A stretch of 64,000 bases of DNA, from positions 682,001-746,000 of the forward strand of contig JADILM010000003.1 of assembly GCA_016617785.1 (NCBI GenBank), written 5' to 3'. Position numbers and translations under genes: made by a program. The notes beneath the pieces were generated by a model. It worked only from the letters and a program-made list of their open reading frames with translations. It was not told the origin of the DNA and searched no databases. This document shows positions 37,413 to 49,399 of this stretch, piece after piece (position 1 is the first letter of the stretch; every line of letters starts with the position of its first letter). Source of the DNA: Sporobolomyces roseus (Eukaryota; Basidiomycota; Microbotryomycetes; Sporidiobolales; Sporidiobolaceae).

Positions 37413-40400
37413 ATGGCACAACCTCGCAAGTCACTCTCGGAACTTCAAGCGGCCATGGAGGAGGACAGTGAATCAGATGATCTCGCACCGATGGAATTGG
37501 AGGCGATGTTACGACCTCAGAGAACGGAGAAGAAGCCAGTCGTCCCCAAGAAGAGTATAGTGAAAGGGAAGGGGAAAGCAAGAGTATCGGAAACGATCTA
37601 CATCGGAGATTCCGACGACGAATTGAATGACTCGACGGAATTCATGGTTCAACATGCGATCGAAGAATCTCTCAAGACGTCTGCATCTACTCCTCATCTA
37701 CACAACGTCAAGTCTGAACGAGCGTCGAGTTCGAGCTCGTCATCGTCGAAGAAACGAGCGATGAGGTTCTCGGATTCCGATTCTTCCGACCTCGAGATCC
37801 TCGAACCCGGTTCAACCTCGTTCTCCTCCTTCGCTTCCTCTTCCCGCTCCCGCAAATCGACTACTGCAACTCCTTCCATCTCCCGCAATCACAAAGACAA
37901 GAAACCTCGTGTCCCTTCTTCCCCTCCTCCTCGTCGTTCAACTTCGGATTCCCCAGATGCAGCTCTCAAATCCCTTCATTCCTCCGTCAACTCCCTCCTC
38001 ACCTCTTACACGCTCAAACGTATCACTCGCCCGATCTACATCCGAAAAAAGATCGAATTGAGGGACGATGCGAAAGAGATGGGAATCGATTTCGATGAAG
38101 TTTTCGGAAGGAAGTTTGATGAGATTGAAGAGGAGAGTGCTTCTCGAGGTACACCAAAAGTGAAGGATATTAAAGGGAAGGGTAAAGCGATCAGGGCGAA
38201 ATATGAGGATGAGAATGAGGACATCAAATTTGGAATGGTCGATAATCGATTGACCTCGGCACAACTTCGAGCGAAACAAGCTACTGGGAAAGAATCGACA
38301 AAGGGGTACAAACCTTTCGCACCTAGACCGAACGAGGAGATCTTGAGGAAGAAACAGAAGGAGTGGGATGAAGCGAAGATTGTGCCTCTCGCTATTCAAG
38401 GAGCTGCAGCTAGACCAGGAGGAGGGAACTCGTTGATTGGAGAGAACAAGGAGGCGTTCAAGAAAGCGAAACACAAGGCTGAATGGAGAGAGGCGGATAG
38501 GAAAAGGAAATTGAGGAAGAGCGGAGGGGTCGATGGATGGCTCGCGGGTGCAGCGGCTGGTAACGCAGGAGGAGGAGCTATGCCGGGCGCATTCGCTTCT
38601 GCTTCGAATAGGAGGAGGAGTGGAGGAGGACACGACTCGGATTCACCAGACTCGGACGAAGGAGGAGGAGGAGGAAACGAGAGTTCAGATTATTCTTCAC
38701 CGGACGACGATCGATGGACTTTGGGAGCTATTATGGGACAATTGGGAAGGAACAAGAGCAAGGGAGCGAGAGCCGGTGCTGCAGCTGCGATGGCGATGAG
38801 TCAAGCTTCTCAAGAATTGGCAGCTTTCCATCGACGGACGACGAATAATCAGATGAGATGTAAGCCTGGCTTTTCTTGCCGACTCATGTTCCTCTAACTG
38901 ACGGTTGCACATTTTGAATAGCTACGGAAGCGGTCGATGAAGCGGTCAAGGCCCTGGGACTCGAAAGTCAGAATTCAGTCATTCCAGGAATGAGGACGAA
39001 GCTTCTCGACTTCCAATTCATCGGATTGGCCTTCATGTGCAAACGAGAGATGGATTCGAAGGTATCGGGAGGAGTTTTGGCTGATGAAATGGTAAGCATC
39101 ACTCTCGAGACCATTCAGCTATCGGAGAACTAGCTAATCTACTTCCTCTCAGGGTCTCGGCAAGACGGTACAAACGATCGCATTGATGATGGCTCGTCGC
39201 TCCCACGATTCTGAAATCAGGACCAATCTTATCGTCGTCGTGAGTTGCTCTCTCTTCTCGAGTCGTCGAATCACGCCTGATGTGGATTCCTTCGTTCCAC
39301 AGCCTCTCTCCCTTCTCTCGCAATGGGAGGACGAGATTGAGAAGTTCGCTATCGGTCAATCAGTCCATCTCTACCACGGATCCAACAAGTACAAAGCGAA
39401 GACGAAGGAGGAATTGATGAAGTTCGACATCGTGATCACGACTCATTCGACACTTTCTCTCGAGTACGCTCTTCTCTCCACTTCTTCTCATCCCTCCTAT
39501 GTAAGCTGACGACTCCCAATGAGCAGGTGGCCGAAGCAAAAGAAAAAGAAGAAAAAGGACGACGATGACGACGGCGAGGAAGAGGTCAAAGATGAGAAAC
39601 CACCTGGAATCCTCTTTCAAATCTGCTGGTACCGAGTCGTCGTCGATGAGGCTCACGTCGCTCGAAACCCAAGCGCTCGAATCTCGAAGGCGATCAACAA
39701 ACTCGACTCAGTCTTCCGCTGGGCGTTGACCGGTACACCTATGATCAACTCTCTACGAGATTACTTCCCTCTACATCGCTTCCTACGCAACAGACCTTGG
39801 AGTGTTTACGAAACGTATCAGTAAGTCTCGACTTCACCTCGTTTCTTCCCTGACTTTGGACTCAAGCCAAAACTCTTCCCGCAGTGGACGAATCACGAAG
39901 CTCGAGAAGAACAATCCAGTCGACGCAGGAAGGATCGCAGACACAGCAATTGGTCCTCTCGTTCTCCGTCGTCGAAAGACTGATCAACTCGGAGGAAAAG
40001 CTCTCGTCACTCTACCTCCGAGGAGCGAGGAAGTCGTAGAAATCGAGTTTGATGAGGTCGAGCGCAAGATTTATGATGAGATAGAAGCTGGTTATCAAGG
40101 AGAAATCAACAAATTCTTCAGAAGTGAGTTGTTGTTTCGCAAGCTCCTACGAATTTCTTCGATCGATACTAACTGACTTGTACTCGGCACGACGAAGAGG
40201 GCACACTCCTCAAGAACTTCTCATTCATCCTGGTCCTCATTCTCCGATTGAAGCAGGTGCGATAGCATCGATACTCCCTCTGAATGATCTGCTCTGACGC
40301 TTTCTAGGTGAACAGCTCACCGTCCATCCTCATCTCCTCGCCGAGAAAGTCGGAGAGTACAACCGTCAAGCCGAACTCGAGAAAGCAAAGCAGTTGTTGG

Positions 40401-42172
40401 GAGAAGCCGCCGTCAAGAGGTTGCAAGCTCAAAGGTTGGAGGTCGCTATCTCGAGAGCTCAAGTAGATGACTTGACCGAAGATGGATACGAAGACGATGG
40501 ATGCTGTCCTATTTGCGAGTGCGTGCTCTTTCTTGCACCTCGTCGTCGCAAAGACAAACAGCTAATCTTTAAACCCAATCTTTTCTAGCGAACCGATCAT
40601 CGGACTCGCCGGTGAAGGAAGCGTCACCCCTTGTGGTCATCTCTTCTGTACTGATTGTCTGAACGATGTTCTGGCTCATCCGACCGAACACACCGATGAT
40701 CTCGGAACTGGCGCGAAGAAATGCAAGAAAAATGAAGCTCCTTGTCCACTGTGCGTTCACCTCTCATGCTCGAAATGCTCCAGTCAATCTTCATCGATGT
40801 GAAGGCGGCGAGATGGGTCTGACTCTCTTTGTACTCGTCTCGCAGATGTCGAGCACCATTCTCGCAGAAATCCCTCCTCGATTCCGAATGTTTCGAGCCT
40901 GATCGTGAGGAAGTCGATGCCGCGGTTGGAGCTCTCGAAAGCGACGACGACGACAGTGAGCAAGACGTCAGACGGAAATCGAAGGACAAGAAGGGCAAAG
41001 GAAAAGCGAAGGAATCAACTCCTAGAATCGTGGAACTCTCAGAATCGGATGACGATCTTCCACCTCCTTCATCTTTCTTCGATAGGAAACCCAAGATTGA
41101 CGTCGATGTCAAACCGAAGATGGAGGTTGGATCCTCGAAATCGTTGTCGAGAGTCAAGAACGAAGGAAAGGACGTCAAACCGCGAGTAAGCCCACCCTCA
41201 GTCAAGTCGACTCCTTCATCGTCGAGCAAAGACAAGAAGCCGAAGAAAGAGAACAAGGGTGAGGAAGAACTTGGAAATCTTGATATGTCGCCTCTCATTC
41301 CGTCTTCAAAAGTGAGTTGCGACTTCCTTTCACTCAGCCTTAGACCTCTGCTGACTCAACGCATATACCTCCCACAGATGATCTACATCCTCAAGAAGCT
41401 CAAACAGTACGAAGCTGAAGACGCTCAGAAAGTCAAAGCGATCGCATCTGGCGAATACGTGCCGAAACCAGACGAACCAGAACCCATCACTCGTACTATC
41501 GTCCTCTCGCAGTTCACTTCTGGACTCGACCTCCTCGATCGATACCTCACCGAGAACGGCGTCATGTCTGTTCGCTTCCAAGGATCAAGCTCGGCGGAAG
41601 AGAGGAGGGAAGCGATTCGAATGTTGAACACGAGGAAAGACGTCAAAGTCATGCTACTCAGTACGAAAGCTGGAGGAGGTAAGTCACCTACTCTTGCACC
41701 AATCGAGGAATTTCAGCTGATTCAATCTGGTGTCATTAATGCAGTCGGACTCAACCTCACTGCTGCTTGTCGCGTCCTCTCAATGGATTTGGCCTGGTCT
41801 AAAGCAATCGAGCGTCAAGCCCATGACCGCGCATATCGTCTTGGACAAGAACGAGCAGTCGAAATCGAGAGGATTATCATCAAAGACACGATTGAAGAAC
41901 GAATCCTGAACTTGCAAGCTCGCAAGACTCTCCTTTCCGACATGTCTCTCGCCGAAGGTCAAGGAGACCCCGATTACACTGGCGCCATCTCAGTACCAGA
42001 CATCTTGAGTTTGTTCCGCCTTGATGCCAAGGGGAATCGTGAGAACCGTGAAGGAGGACCTGCAGGAGCGGGAACACCAGCTGGACGAGGTGGTAGAGGG
42101 AGAGGCGGAGCGAGGGGAGGCGGATTCAGAGGGGGAGGGTTCAGAGGAAGGGGAGGTCGCGGATCGCCCTGA
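37413..42172 (+). CDS. SNF2-family ATPase with internal RING finger (Rad5/Uls1-like), copy B, RGG tail
   Basis: Same architecture as copy A but clearly a different protein. The N-terminus is Ser/Asp/Lys-rich (SDDEL, SDSDSSDLEIL). Helicase motifs: LLDFQFIGLAFM, GGVLADEMGLGKTVQT across an intron near 39092-39153, DEAH (RVVVDEAHVARNPS), WALTGTPMIN. RING: CCPICDE ... CGHLFCTDCL ... CPLCRAPF, each Cys pair restored across introns near 40520-40590 and 40752-40847. Then motif V AGGVGLNLTAACRV and motif VI ERQAHDRAYRLGQ. The last 35 residues are an RGG domain (GGRGRGGARGGGFRGGG), which suggests RNA or G-quadruplex binding and arginine methylation. At least 13 exons. Confidence 0.9.
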
Positions 42173-42489
42173 TGAGTGCAAGCTGGATGAGGGCAAGTGG
42201 AAGAAGGGAAGTGTACAGAAGATTTCACTCGGAAAGGATGGTTGTTCTCTTATCTGTTTTTGTACTCGCTCTACTATACGCCATACCTCTATGCAATATC
42301 TTCACTCTGTCTACTCATCTGTTCGAGAGGTTGTCGAAAGGGTTGATTTTGCATTCTCCGACTCTGCGAAATCCAAGTTGATCCTTTCTCCACTACCAAA
42401 TCTCGACTCTCGCCATTACAGTTCAACGCTAGCTCCATCGACTCAGTAAACAACAGAAAGAGCTATAGAAGGATCAGGGTTCAGCTGGA
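42173..42489. other. Intergenic, SNF2 copy B 3' flank and VPS18 promoter
   Basis: 317 bp between plus-strand genes. Nothing further seen. Confidence 0.4.
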
Positions 42490-45400
42490 ATGGATGATTG
42501 GGTAGAAACAAGCGGAGGTGGAACTCTCAAAGTGCCGATACACGGTTGGGAGGACGGAGCAGTCTACGAGGCAGGGCATAACGAGGTCAGTACATTCAAT
42601 AGATCCGGCTCCCATTCCGAACACAGTAGAAGGGATAGCTGATGATGTTGAACTCATCCTCTGTCGTTTCATCTTGATCTCTAAACAGGAAGAGGAATCC
42701 CCAATCTTCTCGCTAGGACGAGTACAATTTGCCCTACCGTCTCCTCTATTCTCCCTGTCCTGTACTTCGAATATCCTCGTCCTCTGCGTTCGAGGAAACC
42801 CTCGACCTTCCCCCACTGCAACTTCAGGAGGTTCCCCTCCACAACTCATTCGCATCGATTTGGACCGACCTACAGAAGTAGAGAACTGTGAACTACCACT
42901 TCCATCTCCTACTCCCTCCCGAACCGGTCCAACTACTCCGCTACATCAAGTTCATGTCGACCCAACTGGGAAACATGTCCTCGTTTCTACCTCGACAGGC
43001 GAGAACTTCTACCTCTACATCGGTTCATTACCTTCAGGACTACCCTCTTCTTCGTCTGCTCGAAAAGCGAAACCCCTCAACCGTCTCAAAGGAGCCATCA
43101 TCGATTCCGTTTCTTGGGCTCCCATCTCTTCCTCTTCTTCCTCCTCGACCTCGTTCTCGACACGCGAGATCCTTCTCGGTACTGCATCGGGACAGATCCT
43201 TGAGACCTCGCTCATCGACCCAGCACTATCAGAATCTTCAGCATTTTCAATTCCAGTTCCAGGTCGATCAGGTCCGGAACGCTATGTCAAACAGCTATAC
43301 ACTCTCCCTGAACGTCAATCGATTTCTGGACTGAGATATGAGGTGTGGGGGAAGCGAGTGGCAGTAGTTGCAACGACTCAGAGCAGGATTGTCCAGTTAG
43401 TTGGAAGTCTGAACGGGAATAGCAGGAAAGATGAGGATGGTGGGATGCTCGAAGCTGCTCTACAGCCGTACTCTTCAAACCAAGCTCGACCAAGTGAGTC
43501 GTATCTCGTAACATTCGAAGACGCTGAGGTTGACATCGACCTCTTGCAGAAACCCTCGAATTACCCGGAGATTCGCATCAGTCTGAACTCCACTTCTTCA
43601 CTCCCGCTCGGTCAGAATCAAAGAACACTCCTGCTCTACCGAAAAGTGTAGCATGGATGACCGGTAAGCTTCTTTTCCTCGTCTTATAATTCGCCAGTTC
43701 TGACTTTTCTCTCTTTCAGGTCCCGGTATCTATCACGGAACACTTCTTTTCCCTTCCTCCTCTACCGACCTTCATCCGGGAGATGGAATCATTGACTCGG
43801 CCTCTCTCGTCCCTTACCCTTCTGAACAAACGGCTGCCTCTCCCTCTTCGCCAAATCCCGACGATGAATCAACGAAACTGCCAATCAGTATGGCTCTCAC
43901 CGAATGGCACTTCATCCTCCTTTACGAAGACAAAGTCCGAGCTATCGATTTGTTGAGCGACAAGGTAGTCTACGAGGAAGCCCTCGATCTCGTAAGTTTC
44001 GCAATCTGTTTTCTCAGTCCTCTTTCTCTATGCTGACAATTCGTCTACAGCCTTCCGATGATCGACCAATACGACTAGCGACAGATCCAGTGCGCAAGAC
44101 TTGCTGGATGTACACCGAATCATCGATTTACGAACTCGTGGTCAAGGATGAAGATCGAGATGTGTGGAAGATTTACTTGTCGAGACAGAACTGGGATCTA
44201 GCGAAACGACACGCAAAGGTGAACAGCCTACCTCTTGCAGTCCATGGAGTCTTAGCTGACTTCTCGTCTTTCGTCAGACTCAACGACAACGAGATGCAAT
44301 TCTCGGATCCGAAGCCGATTCTTACTTTGCCGCCGGTCGGTATATTCAGTCAGCGCAGAGCTACGCACAATCATCAAAGAGCTTCGAAGAAGTCGTCTTA
44401 CGTTTCGTGGACAAGGATGAAAGAGACGCTCTCCGATATTACTTGGTAGCGAGGTTGGAGCGATTGCGAAGAACCGTGAGTTCCCCTGATGAGACTTTAC
44501 TTCCCAATTTCAGCAACTCACGCTGCATCCCACAGGATCTGACGCAACGGATGATGCTTGCGACTTGGCTCGTCGAGATCTATCTTGCGAAAATCAACGA
44601 GTTGGAGGATGCTGCAGCGGCCGAACGAGCTTCAGAAGATGCCGACAACATTCACGCTGAGCGAAGCATGGTCGAGGAAGACATGCGACACTTCTTGACA
44701 ACGTACAAGGTAAGCAAGCCTTCTGCTTGACACATCCTTCCGAAGCTGACCCTGATCGAACAATTTCACAGGACAACCTCGAACCGAAAACTGTCTTCGA
44801 ACTACTCGGAAGACATGGACGAGACGAGATCACCCTCTTCTACGCTTCTATAATCGGTGCTCATGAGCGAACGATTCAGCATCATGTCGCGCAAGAAGAA
44901 TGGACAAAAGCATTACAAGCTCTCGCGAAACAGGTTCGTCTTCTTACCTCGAGTTTCGATTGACCCGTGTGCTGACTTCAACGATTTATACAGGACAACC
45001 TTGACCTCTACTACCGATACGCTGCAGTTCTCGTTCGAAACGCACCGAAAGAAGCTGTCGAAACCTTCATTCGTCGAAGTGATCTCGACGTTCGCCGCCT
45101 GATTCCCGCTCTCACAACTCCGAGAGCCCCTCCCTCCTCATCTGTATCCTCTCCATCTGAACCTTCTCCACCTGTCCGCCATATCATTCGATATCTTCAA
45201 TACACTATACTCGATCTACAAAACTCGGATCCATCTGTTCACAATACCCTACTTACTCTCTACGCTACCTCTCCCTCCGACAACGAAGCCGACTTTATCA
45301 ATTTCCTCCACGTCGCCCCTACCGATCCAGACACTGGTGACCCTTATTACGATCTCGACTACGCACTTCGACTGTGTCGCGCTCACAAGCGAGTTCAAGC

Positions 45401-46539
45401 TTGCGTCCTCATCTACTCCAAGATGAAACTCTACGAATCGAGTGTCGACCTCGCTCTCGAGCACGATGATCTCGAGCTCGCCAAGATTAGTGCGGATCAA
45501 CCGGAGGAGGATGATATGCTCAGGAAGAAACTTTGGTTAAAAATCGCTCGACATGTCGTTAGTAAGAAGAATGATATCAAGACGTGAGCCTCTCTCCCTA
45601 CTCATTGCTGCTATCATATACTGAATCCTTGACTCGAACGACAGTGCGATGCGTTTCCTCGAAGCGACCGACTTGCTCAAGATCGAAGATATCCTTCCCT
45701 TCTTCCCCGACTTTGTTGTCATCGACGACTTCAAAGAGGAGATCTGCGATGCACTCGAAGGCTACTCGGCTCACATCGAACGTCTCAAGGAGGACATGAA
45801 CGAAGCGACCCGAAGTGCCGAGGCAATCAAGTCGGATATCGCAGACCTACAAAATCGATTCGTTGTGGTCGATGCGAACGAGAAATGTGGTAGCTGCACT
45901 CAGCAACTTCTCACGAGACAGTTCTACGTCTTCCCGTGTCAACATGCGTTCCATGCTGATTGTTTAATCAAGGAGGTGCGCTTTCAAGATTCGGTCGCAT
46001 TCAAAGTTGTGACTGATCTCTCGTTTTTCTCGCAGGTTACGAAATCGCTTTCACCGACACAGCTTCGACGCATGCTCGACCTCCAAGCTCGACTCGCACC
46101 TTCGACTGCTCCGACTCGACAACAACGACGGACACTGCTCGACGATACCTCTGCTCAAGGTCTGAAACTCGCTGCCGCGTCCGTTCAAGGTCTCGACCAA
46201 CTTCGCAAACTCGTTCTTCCGGACGCTCTACTCGGTGCAATCGGAGGAGCGATTCCAGGTTCGACCAAGATCAAAGGAGGATTCCAAACATTGAGCGCTG
46301 GAGTCGGAGCTGGACTTGGGGTAGGAGGAGGAGGTGGAACTGCAGGAGGGACGGTATCGACTCGGGCGGTGCAAGATGCGACGACTCTAGCTCAAGGAGC
46401 GAGTGCGAAGAAGGAAGCAGGAGAGAAACGCGAATTGAGGGAACAACTTGACGAATTACTCGCGAGTTCTTGTGTGTTGTGCGAAGGAGCTGTTAATAGC
46501 CTCGATAAACCTTTCGTAGATGACGGTGAGGAGATGTAA
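42490..46539 (+). CDS. VPS18: Vacuolar sorting protein Vps18 (Pep3), HOPS/CORVET subunit
   Basis: Core subunit of the tethers for endosome-vacuole fusion. Start MDDWVETSGGG. The N-terminal half is beta-propeller-like (HQVHVDPTGKHVLVSTSTGENFYLY near 42940; DSVSWAPISS), then the Pep3/Vps18 segment (YRYAAVLVRNAPKEAVETFI), then clathrin-repeat helices (RLCRAHKRVQACVLIYSKMKLYESS). The C-terminal RING-H2-like zinc finger reads CGSCTQQLL ... FPCQHAFHADCL near 45888-45965, closed by CVLCEGA near 46470. A Gly-rich linker of about 50 residues interrupts the RING region (SAGVGAGLGVGGGGG), not typical of yeast Pep3. About ten exons. Confidence 0.9.
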
Positions 46540-46698
46540 CCACTCTCTTTTGAACGATATTACCGAGTCATGTGAAGGAACAGCATGTTTCGCAAAATCG
46601 ATCAATAGTAAGTACAAAACCGAGAATTATGAAGGTATGAAGTAGTCGAGTCTGAAGAGGTATGTACGATGGGAATGTAGAAGGTGGAAGATGTACGT

Positions 46699-46958
46699 TT
46701 AGCGAGTGTAGGAGACACGCTGTGGGAGAGAGAAGAATCAGTTTCTCGTTGCGAAGCTGACCTTATCAAGCTCTCAAACTCACGCCGGATCGACCGAATG
46801 AGAGCCAGAAGCGCTTGCCTGCTCGACGAAGGTATACGATCCTAGGGATCAAGGTGTACTGTTTACGAGGGGGGTAAAGGTTAGAAAAGCGGTGCAACGA
46901 AACTAGAAGAAAGGGAGGAACTCACAGAGTGAACGGTGTGGCTGACACGAAGAGGCAT
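46699..46958 (-). CDS. Spliced 42-residue basic microprotein, unrecognised
   Basis: Three coding exons join in frame. Exon 1 is 46926-46958 (MPLRVSHTVHS), exon 2 is 46784-46858 (25 codons, including RRAGKRFWLSFGRSG), exon 3 is 46699-46719 (RVSYTR, then TAA). Donors are GTGAGT and GTGAGT, acceptors AACAG and CACAG, with CTAAC and CTGAT branch-like sequences. A fourth intron (46965-47032, GTAAGT...CAG) ends six bases before the ATG, in the 5' UTR. Four clean consecutive splice signals with phase-0 joins argue against chance. The protein is strongly basic, with no acidic residue and a hydrophobic middle; I know no family for it. A ribosomal or mitochondrial role is only a guess. Confidence 0.5.
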
Positions 46959-47398
46959 GATAGACTGACGGAATAGCAAGATCGATCAATGACTGTCGGC
47001 CTTTGCAGAATATCGACCGATAGAAGACTTACTTGTTTTGTGTCGTTCGGTTCGAGGTGGGGTTCGAAGGGCTTCTGCTAGGGTTGCTAGTGGTGTAGTG
47101 AGGTTATCGGGTCTGACTTATTTCGAAGATGAAGGTTTGCGAGAAGAGAGAAGGAGGAGGGAGAAAGAGTCCGCTGATTTTGTCTCTCTTCAATTTCGTC
47201 CTATGTCATCGCAAAAAACTTCTCACTGCGGGCAAATCTCAACGTCGTTCACAAGCCTTTCTACTTCGATTCAATCTCACTGCTAAGTTGCAAGGCAGAA
47301 CCATACAGTTGGAGGACGAAGCCGAACTACGAAAAGATAACGAAAAGATACAGATTTAAGGTCGGTCTGTTACGACGGAATAAGCTGCGAAGAAGCTT
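46959..47398. other. Intergenic with 5' UTR intron of the microprotein gene
   Basis: 440 bp. It contains the putative 5' UTR intron (46965-47032) and promoter of the 42-codon gene, and the 3' flank of the next minus-strand gene. No other gene supported. Confidence 0.35.
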
Positions 47399-48798
47399 CT
47401 ACGACGACGACGACAACGAGAATAACGAAACTGAAGGTACCGTCAAATGAGCTGGCATATGATTGACGAATGTCGACATAGCCTCTTCTGCTCCCGCTTC
47501 TCGACCTCCCGAAGAAGTAGCATGAGAGAGTTTTGTGATCCAAATGCCAACTCCCGCTCCAATTCCTCCCAAAATCAACATCACCACCATCACATAGATC
47601 CACAGCTTGTATCGAGGAGCTCGTTTAGTCGACGTCGGTGCGATCGATTGTCCATAGTTCCCCGTTTCCTCGTCGCTCGCATCGACAGGCATTGATTCTT
47701 TCGTCCCGGCAGCGCTGTATCCTGACACCTTGCGATTATCTGACGCGTAGAGCTTTGGCACATACGACCAAGGCTGCAATGAAGTGTTCGAGTCAGTGCA
47801 GATAGGCGGTAAAGGGGAGGGAGACGAAAGTGCAAGCTCACGCTGACCCAAAGTGACGGAGCTGGAGTTGCGGGATGCTCAATATGGTCGAGGAAGGTGA
47901 GATCTCCAACGCTCTGGAGCAAACGAGCAAGTCGAACTCCAGGTCTTTCGACGGCCCATCTCCATCCAAACGAATCGACCTACGGAAAAAGAAAGGATTA
48001 CTTCCGATGTTTCCCTTGAAGAGTTGAGCAGTGTAGAAGCATACCAGCAGCGACTCTACATCTTTCTCGCCGTCCCTCTCCGCTCCGAGCAGTAAAGCCA
48101 TAAGTTCTGCTTGATCCGTCTCCTTCGACTCTCTACTCTTGATGATCCTCATCAATCGCATTCTCGCATCCTTTTTCCCCACTTCCTCCGCTCTCTCCAT
48201 TTGTTTGATCTTGTCCAGTACTGACTTGAGCGTGTCGGCACATCGAGCAAGTTGTCCTTTCAGTTCGATGGTCTGCTCAGTCGAGACGACGAATGACCCA
48301 GCTGCTGGTTTGAGGTAGTTGAGTCTCGCTGCAAGGGTTCGAAGAGAAGGTATAGTCGACGACAGGAGGAGAGACGCTGAGGTAGTTCGACGGGCGAGCG
48401 CTTCGAGGGTCGAAGTTAGTGAATCTTCTCGATTGGCTTCAGATTTCAACTTGACGATTTCGTCAACGATGCTGCTCAAAGTCGCTACGTCGTATGCGAC
48501 TCGTCCCAACTGTTTCGTTCGTCGTTATTATCAGTTCCGAACATTGGTTCCTCGTGGGCGGTCGTAGAGAACGAACCTCGTAACCGAATTCGTCGCAATC
48601 CATCGCTCCCGCTCCAATCCCTTTTTTCCGTTTCTGATGTACAATCAAAGGTGTCTCATCATCGTTTGTTGTATGTTCTCGTTGGAATAGAGGAGGAGAT
48701 GCATAATCGGGAGGGGTTTCGTGAGAGTCGTAAGGAATTGGAGGGTCGTAGGAGTCTTGCGAATCTTCGCCGCGCATGAGGGATGAGGTAGGGGACAT
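47399..48798 (-). CDS. Unrecognised single-pass membrane protein with helical N-terminal region
   Basis: I do not recognise the family. Four to five exons give a disordered leader (YDPPIPYDSHETPPDYASPP), the stretch AMDCDEFGYELGRVAYDVA, then about 130 mostly helical residues (LSSIVDEIVKLKSEAN; LNYLKPAAGSFVV; CADTLKSVLDKIKQMERAEE), a Trp-rich segment (FGWRWAVERPG), and one transmembrane helix near 47560 (WIYVMVVMLILGGIGAGVG). About 45 residues follow the helix. The layout recalls SNARE-like or other C-terminally anchored proteins, but no SNARE zero-layer heptads could be identified by eye. The gene is divergent from the first MDR gene. Confidence 0.7.
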
Positions 48799-49399
48799 TC
48801 AAAGGAGTATAGATGTCGATGAAAGGAAGGAAAGAGCGAGAGAGGTTGATGCTGCAGGGAGAAGAGGAGCTGAGCGACCGGAGATGTGGGTAGGAATCCG
48901 CGGTTCAGGAGGTTTCGAACGGCGTTTGCGTATCGAGTGAGTTATAGAATGGTTGTATTGCTCTTGGGCGAGTCACTCGGTAGAAGCTGGAGGAAGCCGT
49001 TGAAGATTCAGGTTGATTGATATTTTGACCGATGATTTCTTGAGCGAAGAGAGGTCATGCTGTGCTTCTGCGGCCTTCTCCAAATACCTGTGCATCATCT
49101 TAAGGTACTCTTGACATCGCAAGGTTGATAGGTCGAATGCTGGACGGGAGAGCTGCGAAAGTTTGCTTCAACATTCGTTTCTTCCGAATCATCGCCATGG
49201 TCTAGGCCTTGTCGAGAACGGGCCGGCAGTACCCGTCCGAACTCGGCATAGTTTCGGAGACTGTCCATGTGGAGAGCGTGACGAATCAAGAAGGACTCAC
49301 TCTTCTTCTCTCCTTCACCTCACACTACAGTTCGTACCAATCCTAGCCCGAGCAAGCTCAACTTACATCTGACCCTCTGCACCACCATAGCTCCTCAAA
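48799..49399. promoter_or_regulatory. Divergent intergenic region
   Basis: 601 bp between the divergent membrane-protein and MDR genes; holds both promoters. A 64-codon minus ORF inside it has no domain signal. Confidence 0.45.

Noticed and set aside
37938..38633. 231-codon minus-strand ORF inside SNF2 copy B
   Set aside because: Antisense shadow of a Ser/Lys/Asp-rich coding exon with no domain signal.
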